Below, in pieces: positions 1 to 7,002 of a stretch of DNA of 11,479 bases. The notes beneath the pieces were generated by a model. The model searched no databases. It was given only the letters and a program-made list of their open reading frames with translations, and was not told the DNA's origin. Within the stretch, counting starts at the first letter, position 1; each line of letters begins with the position of its first letter. The position numbers and the translations under genes are program-made. This stretch comes from Gemmatimonadota bacterium (GTDB lineage: Bacteria; Gemmatimonadota; Gemmatimonadetes; Palauibacterales; Palauibacteraceae), in the NCBI GenBank assembly GCA_029288095.1, contig JARFPW010000307.1, positions 1 through 11,479 on the forward strand, in the 5' to 3' direction.

Positions 1-152
1 AGTTCGAGGCGTCCCTGATGCTCTATCTGGCCCCGGAAACCGTGCACCGCGATGGATCGGCAGGCGAGTTTCCCGCCGAGGCCACCGAAGAAAAGGGACG
101 AAGAATCTATGAATACCTGGTGGAACGCATCGTCGACCGTCTCAATGCCTAG
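1..152 (+). CDS. Creatininase-family amidohydrolase, C-terminal end (partial)
   Basis: The reading frame is open from the window edge (first full codon at position 3) to a TAG at 150-152, giving about 49 residues. It begins FEASLMLYLAPETV, which resembles the conserved stretch after the metal-binding region of creatininase-family enzymes, where a Glu and a run like ETSLML precede the final helices. Family members are metal-dependent amidohydrolases, such as creatinine amidohydrolase or the mycofactocin-type peptidase MftE. The catalytic half lies outside the window, so the substrate cannot be inferred. The end of the gene overlaps the start of the next gene by 8 bases (ATG at 145, stop at 150-152), so the two are probably translationally coupled. 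The family call rests on a short motif and is moderate; that a real gene ends here is more certain, given the coding character and the overlap. Confidence 0.6.
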   Translation, partial: FEASLMLYLAPETVHRDGSAGEFPAEATEEKGRRIYEYLVERIVDRLNA

Positions 153-846
153 ACCAGGTCTCGTCACGATCGTCACGGCAGTATTGCTGTCCGTGCCGGC
201 GGCGGCGACCGGGCAGGACCCGAATCTCGTCGACCAGGGCCGCTATGACATCACAATCGGCGACAGGGTGGCGGGCACGGAGACCTTCGCGATCAGGCGA
301 CAGGGTGAGGGGTTCATGGCGGTGGGCAGGATTCAGCTCGAGGCCGAGGGTACCTGGCTGCGATCCGCCGAGTTCGGGTTACGTACTGACGGAGCCTTCA
401 CACCCGTGCGCTTCGAGACGCGTTCCGTCGGTGGGCCCGCGCGCACGTTGATCGTGACCCGTAACGGCACACGGCTGAGGATCACGACGTCGAGTGACGA
501 AGGAGACAGGATGAGGGAGCTGCTGGCGACTCCCCACCAGGTGCTTCTCGGGCCCGGCATTGCTCAGCACTACTATTTCGTGATCCGACGGATCAACGCC
601 GCAGGAGGACTTCCGCTGGATCTGGTGGCCATACGTCCCGGACGCGGATTGGAGCATACCGTCCGCGTCGACTCGGTGACCACGACCGAGATCACGATGG
701 CGGGCGCCGCCCGGCCGGCCAGTCGCTACGACCTGGATGTCGGAGGCGAACAGCACGTCGTGTGGGCTGATCCGGCCGATGGACGCATTCTCATGGTCGA
801 GATCCCGGACCGGCGGTGGACGAGCGTACGTCGACCGGGCAACTGA
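145..846 (+). CDS. Secreted protein of unknown function with signal peptide
   Basis: This encodes 233 residues. I chose the ATG at 145 because it gives a clean Sec signal peptide: a short n-region with Arg (MPRPG), a hydrophobic core of about 16 residues (LVTIVTAVLLSVPAAA) and a likely cleavage around residues 18-22 before QDPN. Longer starts at 52 and 109 would put a charged, unrelated stretch ahead of the signal. The mature part begins with a pattern of YDITIGDRVAGTETFAI followed by alternating beta-type segments, and ends with VWADPADGRILMVEIPDR. This looks like a periplasmic or outer-envelope beta-rich fold of the DUF3108/DUF6134 style, but that is impression only and I do not recognise the family. 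There are no Cys residues and no lipobox. There is no clear Shine-Dalgarno sequence, so translation is probably coupled to the creatininase-like gene. Its stop lies 11 bases before the next start, inside the next gene's ribosome binding region. Confidence 0.8.
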   Translation: MPRPGLVTIVTAVLLSVPAAATGQDPNLVDQGRYDITIGDRVAGTETFAIRRQGEGFMAVGRIQLEAEGTWLRSAEFGLRTDGAFTPVRFETRSVGGPARTLIVTRNGTRLRITTSSDEGDRMRELLATPHQVLLGPGIAQHYYFVIRRINAAGGLPLDLVAIRPGRGLEHTVRVDSVTTTEITMAGAARPASRYDLDVGGEQHVVWADPADGRILMVEIPDRRWTSVRRPGN

Positions 847-852
847 AGGAGG
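845..852 (+). promoter_or_regulatory. Strong ribosome binding site fixing a TTG start
   Basis: GAAGGAGG is a near-perfect anti-16S match, placed five bases before the TTG at 858-860. It overlaps the TGA stop (844-846) of the preceding gene, so termination and re-initiation are physically linked. No ATG lies at a suitable distance (the next in-frame ATG is at 876), so this site decides the start of the YIP1-family gene. Confidence 0.8.
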
Positions 853-857
853 ACACC

Positions 858-1475
858 TTGAGTCAGGAACCATCCATGGACGGAACCGAGACGACGCTTC
901 CGAGCCTGCCCGTTCGTATCGTGCGCGTGTTCGTCGCGCCTGCTGAGTTGTTCGACGCCCTGCGTGAGCGCCCGGTGTGGCTGGATGCAATGCTGATATC
1001 GATCGCGGTCGGACTGCTTATCCAGTTCGCGATTCCCGCGGAGTTGTTTCGAGAGGCCGTGATGGCCGGTCTGCCGGCCGACGCGACGCCGGAACAGGTC
1101 GAAGCGACCGAGACTTCGCTTCCCTTCCTTCGCATGCTTGGCTGGGCGATGGCCGTCGCCGGGCCGTTCCTGCTGTTCGCCCTGATCGCCGGCCTGCTCA
1201 AGCTCCTCTACAGCGTTCTCCTGGGTGGGGCCGCCACGTTCAAGCAGCTGTTCTCGGCGACTGTACATGCCCAGATCATCAACGCTGTCGGGGCGCTGGT
1301 CGTGCTGCCGCTGATCCTTGCCAACGGAGATCTCCGGTCGACCCTCTCACTGCACCTCCTGGTCCCGGGCATCGAGCGCGACGGGTGGCTGTTCGGGTTC
1401 CTGAACGGGTTGAACCTGTTCGGGATGTGGACGATGATCGTTCTCGGCATTGGTGTCAGCCGCATCTATCCATAG
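858..1475 (+). CDS. YIP1-family integral membrane protein, truncated by an in-frame TAG
   Basis: The open frame from TTG 858 to TAG 1473-1475 codes for 205 residues. The N-terminus carries a typical bacterial YIP1-domain lead-in (PAELFDALRERPVWLDAML, residues 28-46), followed by hydrophobic segments at about 42-60, 95-121, 138-155 and 178-201. Bacterial YIP1-domain proteins generally have five membrane helices and poorly known function in the inner membrane. Only four are present before the stop. The fifth hydrophobic segment lies directly after the TAG in the same frame (1476-1562). The gene is therefore either a recent nonsense allele, a sequencing error at one base, or read through. Context: it is coupled to the upstream secreted protein by its ribosome binding site. 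An upstream in-frame ATG at 816 lies within the preceding gene and has no good binding site, so I do not use it. Confidence 0.8.
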   Translation: MSQEPSMDGTETTLPSLPVRIVRVFVAPAELFDALRERPVWLDAMLISIAVGLLIQFAIPAELFREAVMAGLPADATPEQVEATETSLPFLRMLGWAMAVAGPFLLFALIAGLLKLLYSVLLGGAATFKQLFSATVHAQIINAVGALVVLPLILANGDLRSTLSLHLLVPGIERDGWLFGFLNGLNLFGMWTMIVLGIGVSRIYP

Positions 1476-1562
1476 GTGTCGGCGGCGAACGCGATCGGCG
1501 TGCTCATGGGCGCGTATGTGCTGTTGAAGGCCGTGTTCGCGTTCGGACCAGGCGCGGGTTGA
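1476..1562 (+). pseudogene. Detached last membrane helix of the YIP1-family gene
   Basis: Immediately after TAG 1473-1475 and in the same frame, 28 sense codons run to a TGA at 1560-1562. They read VSAANAIGVLMGAYVLLKAV then FAFGPGAG, a single hydrophobic helix with a polar lead-in and a short tail, which is how YIP1-domain proteins usually end. The TAG becomes CAG (Gln) by one base change, giving a 234-residue protein. The first codon after the stop is GTG but no ribosome binding site precedes it, so an independent microprotein is unlikely. Confidence 0.6.
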
Positions 1563-1646
1563 ACCGGCAACGCCGGGGACGCATCGCGTGTTACGTCAGG
1601 CGGCGGGACGAAACAAGCTGGCGAGGCAGCCCGTAAGTTGAAACAT

Positions 1647-1668
1647 CCGGAGGCCCGGTGGCCTGCGG
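1647..1668. repeat. Inverted repeat between the YIP1 gene and the exporter operon (possible weak terminator)
   Basis: AGGCC-CGGT-GGCCT forms a five-base stem with a four-base loop, extended by CCG/CGG beyond one G-G mismatch. No T-run follows, so it is not a classic intrinsic terminator. The surrounding spacer 1563-1701 is the largest non-coding gap on the plus strand and is where transcription of the exporter operon would be expected to begin, but I find no convincing -35/-10 pair in it. Confidence 0.3.
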
Positions 1669-1701
1669 AATCCCTTTACGATCCCAAACTCTCGTTGAGA
1701 T

Positions 1702-2991
1702 ATGTCACGTAAGAAGAAGATCCTGATCGGCGTCGGAGTGTTCGCCCTTGTCGCGATCCTTATGGTGAGTGCGTTAATGGGCGGCCGCGGCGATGGCGTG
1801 CGCGTACGAACCGAAAACGTGGAACGGCGCGATCTCGTGGCGCGTGTGTCCGCCACGGGTCACATAGAGCCGAAGACTGCAGTCGACATTAGCGCGGACG
1901 TGTCCGGACGCATCGTCGAATTGACGGTCGAGGAGGGTGACGACGTCGATGAGGGCCAGCTCCTGCTGGTCATCGACGACGCCCGGTTCCAGGCCGCCCT
2001 GCAGAGATCAGAGGCGTCTCTGGCCGATGCAATAGCGACGGAGGCTCGGGCACGAGCGGGCGCGGACCAAGCTTCCCGCGACTGGGAACGTATTCGCGAC
2101 CTGAAATCCCGGCTGCCGGAGATGGTCACCGAAACCGAGTTTGAGACCGCGCGCACCACGTCGGAAGTGCAGGCACGGCTCGCGGAATCCGCGCGGCACG
2201 GAGTCGAGGCCGCGCGTGCGGGGGTCCGGGAATCCGAGGATCAGCTCTCCAAGACGGTGATCCGCGCGCCGATGAGCGGTCGGGTTACGCGGCTGAACGT
2301 GGAGCGCGGCGAGACAGCGGTCGTCGGGACAATGAACAACCCTGGCAGCCTTCTCCTCACAGTCTCGGACATGAGCGTCATGGAGGCGGTGATCGAGGTG
2401 GACGAAACGGACGTTCCTGAGATTTCGCCCGGTGACTCCACTGTGGTCAGGATCGACGCCTTCGGCGACCGCGAGTTTGTCGGACGCGTGACGACGATCG
2501 GAAATAGCTCGCTCCGCCCGCGCGCTTCCCTGGGAAGCGACCAGGCAATCGACTTCGAGGTGCGCGTCACGCTTGACGATACGGACGCCGAGCTGAGGAC
2601 TGATCTCTCGGCAACCGCGGATGTTATCACAGAGGTCATGCCGGATGCCGTGTCTATCCCCATCATCGCCTTGACGCTCCTCGATGCGGATGAGTTCGAA
2701 GCTATCCCCAACGAGAGCGACACGACGTCGGTCGGAGAGGACCCTGGGAATGAGGACGGCGTGGAGGGAGTCTTCGTTGTCGAGGACGGCATCGCCCGCT
2801 TCCAGCCGGTGGAGGTAGGCATAGCGGGCGATAGTTACTTCGAGGTCGTGAGCGGCCTGGAAGAGGGAGCGACGATCGTGTCGGGGACATTCCAGGCGAT
2901 CCGCGACCTGTCGGATGGAGACGAGGTGCGGGTGGATGAGGATCGGAGTTCAAGCGCGGGTACGGGATCTGAAGCGGAGAGCCAGGATTAA
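1702..2991 (+). CDS. MacA-like periplasmic adaptor (membrane fusion protein, HlyD/RND-adaptor family)
   Basis: This 429-residue protein bridges an inner-membrane ABC exporter to the periplasm or an outer-membrane channel. Residues 1-6 are basic (MSRKKK) and are followed by one membrane anchor at about 7-26. A lipoyl/barrel-sandwich half ([21 protein letters not shown], about 63-83) leads into an Ala/Glu/Arg-rich coiled-coil hairpin (about 95-185). The second lipoyl half follows ([19 protein letters not shown]), then beta-barrel and membrane-proximal domains. An acidic, low-complexity insert lies at about 328-353, and the tail is Ser/Glu/Asp-rich. The ATG at 1702 has only a weak binding site (GAGA), but it is the only start that gives the expected charged n-region and anchor. 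The stop overlaps the ATPase start as TAATG. This adaptor plus the next three genes match the MacA-MacB type; the substrate is unknown and no TolC-like gene is in the window. Confidence 0.9.
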   Translation: MSRKKKILIGVGVFALVAILMVSALMGGRGDGVRVRTENVERRDLVARVSATGHIEPKTAVDISADVSGRIVELTVEEGDDVDEGQLLLVIDDARFQAALQRSEASLADAIATEARARAGADQASRDWERIRDLKSRLPEMVTETEFETARTTSEVQARLAESARHGVEAARAGVRESEDQLSKTVIRAPMSGRVTRLNVERGETAVVGTMNNPGSLLLTVSDMSVMEAVIEVDETDVPEISPGDSTVVRIDAFGDREFVGRVTTIGNSSLRPRASLGSDQAIDFEVRVTLDDTDAELRTDLSATADVITEVMPDAVSIPIIALTLLDADEFEAIPNESDTTSVGEDPGNEDGVEGVFVVEDGIARFQPVEVGIAGDSYFEVVSGLEEGATIVSGTFQAIRDLSDGDEVRVDEDRSSSAGTGSEAESQD

Positions 2992-3707
2992 TGGATAAGA
3001 AAGAAGTAATCATACAGACGCGCGGGCTCCGGAAGGAGTACGAGATGGGCTCGGAGACCGTCTATGCCCTTCGTGGCGTGGACGTCGATATTCGGCGAAA
3101 CGAGTACATCGCCGTAATGGGCCCGTCGGGATCCGGAAAATCGACGCTCATGAACCTGGTGGGCTGCCTCGACACACCAACGGCGGGGGAATACACGCTC
3201 AATGGAGTGGCTGTCCAGGGGCTCGAGGACGACGAGTTGGCCCGGATTCGCAACCGCGAAATCGGCTTCGTGTTCCAGACGTTCAACCTGCTTCCGCGCG
3301 CTACGGCCCTCCACAACGTGGAATTGCCGCTGATCTATGCCGGGATCTCCGCCAAGGAGCGCAGCCGCCGCGCCGAGGTGGCCTTGGAGCGCACGGGCTT
3401 GGCCGACCGGATGGATCACAAGCCAAACGAGCTCTCCGGCGGTCAGCGACAGCGTGTTGCCATCGCACGCGCTCTCGTCAACGAACCGTCGATTCTGCTG
3501 GCGGATGAGCCGACGGGTAACCTGGATTCCGTGACCTCCGCAGACATCATGCACGTGTTCGATGAGCTTCATCAGGAGGGCCAGACGATCATCATGGTCA
3601 CCCATGAACCGGACATTTCGGAGCGCGCGCAACGGGTGATCACGCTGCGGGACGGCATGATCGAGTCGCACGACGCGAAGCTCGAGCATCGGCCCTTCGG
3701 GGTCTGA
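2991..3707 (+). CDS. ABC transporter ATPase of the LolD/MacB type
   Basis: This 238-residue ATP-hydrolysing subunit drives the exporter encoded around it. All ABC motifs are present: A-loop Tyr near residue 25, Walker [10 protein letters not shown] (44-52), Q-loop at Gln96 (FQTFNLLP), signature [15 protein letters not shown] (148-162), Walker B with catalytic Glu ([11 protein letters not shown], 169-179) and switch His205 (VTHEP). The FNLLP after the Q-loop Gln and the [10 protein letters not shown] ending are typical of the MacB/LolD/FtsE-like (MacB-type) subfamily rather than of importers. In proteobacterial MacB the ATPase is fused to the permease; here it is a separate protein. It starts within the stop of the adaptor gene (TAATG), so synthesis is coupled, and the first permease begins eight bases after its stop. 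Confidence 0.95.
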   Translation: MDKKEVIIQTRGLRKEYEMGSETVYALRGVDVDIRRNEYIAVMGPSGSGKSTLMNLVGCLDTPTAGEYTLNGVAVQGLEDDELARIRNREIGFVFQTFNLLPRATALHNVELPLIYAGISAKERSRRAEVALERTGLADRMDHKPNELSGGQRQRVAIARALVNEPSILLADEPTGNLDSVTSADIMHVFDELHQEGQTIIMVTHEPDISERAQRVITLRDGMIESHDAKLEHRPFGV

Positions 3708-3714
3708 GCGTTCG

Positions 3715-4959
3715 TTGAATCCGCTCGAAGGCGTAGTCCTCGCTCTGCAGCAGGTGTGGGCGCACAAGCTCAAGTCTGCGTTTACGCTTCTCGGCGTGGT
3801 GATTGGTGTGACCTTCCTGATCGCCGTGATCACGATTGTCGAGGGCATGAACCGCTACGTCGAGGAGGATGTAGCGGGGACGTTGGCCGGCGTGAACACC
3901 TTTACCGTCGTTCGGCGGCGCAGGGTCGTCACGGGCAACGAGCAGGACGATGCACGGCGACGTGCCGCCCGGAACCCACAACTGACGTTGAGGGACGTAG
4001 AGATCGTCCAGGGGGCCGTGCCAGAGGCCTGGCTCGTCTCTTTCTATGAAGACCGAGGGCTGCCCGATGTGCGACGCGGGGACGAGCGACGGACCAATGT
4101 CCGTCTCGTTGGCGGGTCCCCCGACTACGCGGAGCTCCAGGGCTGGACCGTGGAAACAGGCCGTGGGCTGTCGGAACTCGATGAGCGGCGAGGGCTCAGA
4201 AACGCCGTTATCGGCTCCGACATCATCGAGAGCCTGTTTCCGAATGAGTCGCCGATCGACAAGGAACTCAGGCTCGGAGCGCACCGCTTCCGAGTGGTCG
4301 GGACGTTCGAGAGGCAGGGCGGCATGCTCGGCGGCTTCCGTGATGCAGCAATTCTGATTCCCTTCTCTGCCTACCGCCAGCGTTTCTCGCGAAGCAAGAA
4401 CGAGGTGGACGCGATCAGCGTCAAGACGCGAACGGAGGATGAGTTTGTAGAGGCTCAGCAGGCGGTGGAGGCAGCTCTTCGATCCGATCGTAGGCTCAGG
4501 CCCGGTGAGGAAAACACCTTCCATTTCGAAACGTCCGACGACATCCTCGGAACCTGGCGGACAATCTCGAGGATTCTTATGACCGCCGTCCCTGGCCTCG
4601 TGTTGATATCGCTGGTCGTGGGGGGAATCGTGATCATGAATATCATGCTCCTGTCGGTAGCTGGACGGATCAAGGAGATCGGCGTGAGAAAGGCGATCGG
4701 AGCGCGGCGGCGGGATATCTTGCTCCAATTTCTGGCTGAAGCTTCCACTCTCTCGCTCGTCGGAGCAGGCGTCGGGATTCTCCTGGGGATTGGCCTCGCC
4801 ACCCTGGTGGAGAGGATCTCGCCTCTGCCTGCCGCCGTTCCGGCCTGGGCAATTTTCGTAGCCTTGACCATTGGCCTCACCGTCGGCATCGCCTCCGGGA
4901 TCTATCCGGCCTGGAAGGCGGCGGTCCAGGACCCGATCGTGGCTCTGCGCAGTGAGTAG
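3715..4959 (+). CDS. MacB/FtsX-type ABC permease, first of a pair
   Basis: This inner-membrane subunit has 414 residues. It has the MacB layout: a membrane helix at about 19-40 (SAFTLLGVVIGVTFLIAV), a large periplasmic MacB-PCD-like domain (about 41-285), then three helices at roughly 287-310, 343-363 and 378-400. The cytoplasmic loop between the second and third helices carries the coupling segment KEIGVRKAIGARRRDIL that meets the ATPase. The start is the TTG at 3715: the protein from there aligns with the usual N-terminus (LEG-x-x-LAL-x-x-VWAHKLKS) and no ATG is available nearby. A GGGG at 3699-3702 is a poor and distant binding site, so coupling to the ATPase stop (3705-3707) is likely. 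It ends PIVALRSE, as is common in the family. With the following paralogue it probably forms a heterodimeric membrane unit. Confidence 0.92.
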   Translation: MNPLEGVVLALQQVWAHKLKSAFTLLGVVIGVTFLIAVITIVEGMNRYVEEDVAGTLAGVNTFTVVRRRRVVTGNEQDDARRRAARNPQLTLRDVEIVQGAVPEAWLVSFYEDRGLPDVRRGDERRTNVRLVGGSPDYAELQGWTVETGRGLSELDERRGLRNAVIGSDIIESLFPNESPIDKELRLGAHRFRVVGTFERQGGMLGGFRDAAILIPFSAYRQRFSRSKNEVDAISVKTRTEDEFVEAQQAVEAALRSDRRLRPGEENTFHFETSDDILGTWRTISRILMTAVPGLVLISLVVGGIVIMNIMLLSVAGRIKEIGVRKAIGARRRDILLQFLAEASTLSLVGAGVGILLGIGLATLVERISPLPAAVPAWAIFVALTIGLTVGIASGIYPAWKAAVQDPIVALRSE

Positions 4960-4969
4960 AGGTCACGGG

Positions 4970-6226
4970 ATGGGCCTCATTCCGACTCTGCGTGAAGGAG
5001 TTCGCGTGGCCGTCGACTCCCTGCTCGGCAACAAGGTTCGCAGCGGCTTGACGATTCTGGGCGTCGCGATCGGAGTAATTGTCGTCATGTTGATGGCGGC
5101 TGTTGTAGAGGGCGTGGACTCGAGCTTCAAAGACATTATCGCCGCTGCGGGGCCAAATACGTTCTATGTTGCACATGCCATGCAGGGGTTCGAGGACAAC
5201 TCGGACGGCGAGAGCGCGTTCATGAAGAACCCGGTTCTCGATCCGCGCTGGGCCGAGCAATTGGAAGGCTTGCCGGAGATCGAGTACGCGGCGGCCATGG
5301 CGGACCTCGGCCAGGAGGGCCACCACGCGATGGCCAACGGGGAGGACGTACGGATCACGCTCCAGGCTACCACGTCCCGCTACGTGGAGATGAGCGGCGG
5401 AGACATCACGGACGGGAGGAACTTCTCGGAGGTTGAAAACGATCGGAGAACACCCGTCGCCCTAGTAGATGCGGACGTCGCGGAGGATCTCTGGAAGGGC
5501 AATGATCCGCTTCTGCAGTCAATGCGGGTGGGCCGACCAAATGGCCGCCAGGCCGTGTTCAGGACGGTCGGTATCTTCGACGCCGGAGAGAATCTGTTCG
5601 CGGGGCTCGCCTCGCACTACGTCCTGATCCCGTTTTGGGCGGCGGACAAGTACCTGCCGTTCTGGGATCGCATGATGTACTTCACGATCGTCCCGCATGG
5701 GGACGTGGAGCTCGAAGTAGCCTTGGATGCCGTACGAGGCCGCATGCGGCAGATCCGGGGTCTGTCGCCCGGCGAGGCGGACAACTTTGCGCTGATTACC
5801 CAGGACGAAGTCCTCGACTTCTGGAATCAGCTGACGGGTGTGCTGTTTGCGGTCATGATCGCCCTGTCAGGTGTCGGTCTAATGGTGGGCGGGATCGGTG
5901 TTGTCGGTATCATGATGATCTCGGTCACGGAGCGCACGCGCGAGATCGGTCTCCGCAAGGCGCTGGGCGCCCGACGGCGCGACCTGCTGTTGCAGTTCCT
6001 CGTGGAGGCGTCCACACTTACGGCCGTGGGCGGCGCCATCGGATTGCTGTTCGGTGGCGGTGTCGCCTGGCTCGTGCAAGCGCTGACGCCTGTCCCGGCG
6101 TCGGTGCCGCTGTGGGCCGTGGCTATCGCGCTCCTGGCATCGGTCCTTACCGGAGTCGGATTTGGCCTGTATCCGGCCGCGCGAGGAGCGGCGAAGGATC
6201 CGGTCGAGGCCCTGAGATACGAGTAA
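4970..6226 (+). CDS. MacB/FtsX-type ABC permease, second of a pair
   Basis: This 418-residue paralogue of the preceding gene has the same layout: first helix at about 25-46, periplasmic MacB-PCD-like domain, then three helices after about residue 288. The coupling segment REIGLRKALGARRRDLLLQF and the ending DPVEALRYE are close matches to its neighbour. I use the ATG at 4970 rather than the upstream frame extension from 4871. The extension lies inside the previous gene and is Arg/Pro/Ser-rich shadow sequence, whereas AGAGG (4958-4962) sits seven bases before ATG 4970. The periplasmic domains of the two permeases differ more than their membrane parts, which suits an asymmetric complex built on one shared ATPase and the MacA-like adaptor. 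Substrate candidates such as lipoproteins, peptides or macrolide-like compounds cannot be told apart from sequence alone. Confidence 0.92.
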   Translation: MGLIPTLREGVRVAVDSLLGNKVRSGLTILGVAIGVIVVMLMAAVVEGVDSSFKDIIAAAGPNTFYVAHAMQGFEDNSDGESAFMKNPVLDPRWAEQLEGLPEIEYAAAMADLGQEGHHAMANGEDVRITLQATTSRYVEMSGGDITDGRNFSEVENDRRTPVALVDADVAEDLWKGNDPLLQSMRVGRPNGRQAVFRTVGIFDAGENLFAGLASHYVLIPFWAADKYLPFWDRMMYFTIVPHGDVELEVALDAVRGRMRQIRGLSPGEADNFALITQDEVLDFWNQLTGVLFAVMIALSGVGLMVGGIGVVGIMMISVTERTREIGLRKALGARRRDLLLQFLVEASTLTAVGGAIGLLFGGGVAWLVQALTPVPASVPLWAVAIALLASVLTGVGFGLYPAARGAAKDPVEALRYE

Positions 6227-6250
6227 TCCCCAGAGCCCGGAGGGCTGATC

Positions 6251-6973
6251 ATGGCTGAAACCGGCCTCGACGTGCTGGCGATCGGCAGCCATCCGGACGA
6301 CGTCGAGCTCACCTGCGGTGGCACGCTCATCAAGTGTGCGGACCAGGGACACCGGACGGGGATCCTGGACCTGACGGCCGGCGAGCTGGGCACCCGAGGG
6401 TCTGCCGAGATACGGGCGGCTGAAGCAGCCCGGGCGGCAGAAGTCCTGGGAGTCGTAGAGCGGCGGAATGCAGGGCTTCCCGACGGGCATGTGCTCAATT
6501 CCCCCGACAACCGCGAACTCCTGGTGTCCATCATTCGCGATCTGAAGCCTCGAATCGTGGTGCTGCCCTATCCGCGCGGTCGACATCCGGATCACCGCAT
6601 CGGTTCGGAACTGGCTCGCGACGCGTGCTTTCTGGCTGGCCTGGCGAAATTCGGCACCGGGACACCGCACAGGCCGACCAAGCTCATCTACGCGGCGAGC
6701 TTTCGGGAAGACGCCGGCAAGCCCACCTTCGTGGTCGATATCGAGGTTCAGTTTGAGCGGAAGATGCAGGCGATCCGCTGCTTCGCCTCACAATTCGACG
6801 ATGCGGTGAAGGCCGGGGAGGCGTTTCCGACGGGCCAGCCGCTGTACGAACTGATCGAAACGCAGAATCGCCACTACGGGTCTCTGATTCGGCGGGCGTA
6901 CGGTGAACCGTTTCTGACAGACGAGACGATGGAGGTCGACGACGTCGTCGGGCTCAAGGTCTCAACGTTCTGA
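6251..6973 (+). CDS. bshB1: Bacillithiol biosynthesis deacetylase BshB1
   Basis: This 240-residue zinc-dependent deacetylase of the LmbE/PIG-L family removes the acetyl group from N-acetylglucosaminyl-malate, giving the amine to which BshC adds cysteine in bacillithiol synthesis. The zinc/catalytic motif HPDD is at 14-17 (AIGSHPDDVELTCGGTL), and the second motif RHPDH at 111-115 supplies a further His. DLTAGELGTRGSAEIRAAEA, NAGLPDG and DACFLAGL are hallmarks of BshB1 rather than of MshB or the LmbE deacetylases of antibiotic pathways. GGAGG at 6239-6243 sits seven bases before the ATG. The gene follows the second permease by 24 bases and precedes the cysteine desulfurase by 29, so it may be co-transcribed with both. 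BshA and BshC are not in the window. Length is normal for the family. Confidence 0.93.
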   Translation: MAETGLDVLAIGSHPDDVELTCGGTLIKCADQGHRTGILDLTAGELGTRGSAEIRAAEAARAAEVLGVVERRNAGLPDGHVLNSPDNRELLVSIIRDLKPRIVVLPYPRGRHPDHRIGSELARDACFLAGLAKFGTGTPHRPTKLIYAASFREDAGKPTFVVDIEVQFERKMQAIRCFASQFDDAVKAGEAFPTGQPLYELIETQNRHYGSLIRRAYGEPFLTDETMEVDDVVGLKVSTF

Positions 6974-7002
6974 GCGCCGAGCCACCAGGAGCACGCAGGT
7001 AC

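Noticed and set aside
379..1268. Two overlapping minus-strand frames (203 and 180 codons) under the secreted protein and YIP1 genes
   Set aside because: Composition is Arg/Gly/Gln/His-rich without structure, and both lie opposite genes with a signal peptide or membrane helices.
1476..1562. Independent GTG-started membrane microprotein right after the YIP1 TAG
   Set aside because: There is no ribosome binding site before the GTG, and the segment fits better as the missing last helix of the YIP1-family protein.
1638..1682. Promoter for the adaptor operon (TTGAAA at 1638-1643, TACGAT at 1677-1682)
   Set aside because: The two boxes are about 33 bases apart, too far for a sigma-70 promoter, and neither has a fitting partner at 16-18 bases.
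2988..3848. Minus-strand open frame of 286 codons opposite the ABC ATPase
   Set aside because: It mirrors a fully canonical ATPase gene, has no recognisable motif or good ribosome binding site, and is best explained by GC-driven lack of stops.
3640..4728. Long minus-strand open frame of 362 codons opposite the first permease
   Set aside because: It is antisense to a gene with clear MacB/FtsX features; its translation is His/Arg/Pro/Asp-rich with no domain pattern, as expected in GC-rich shadow frames.
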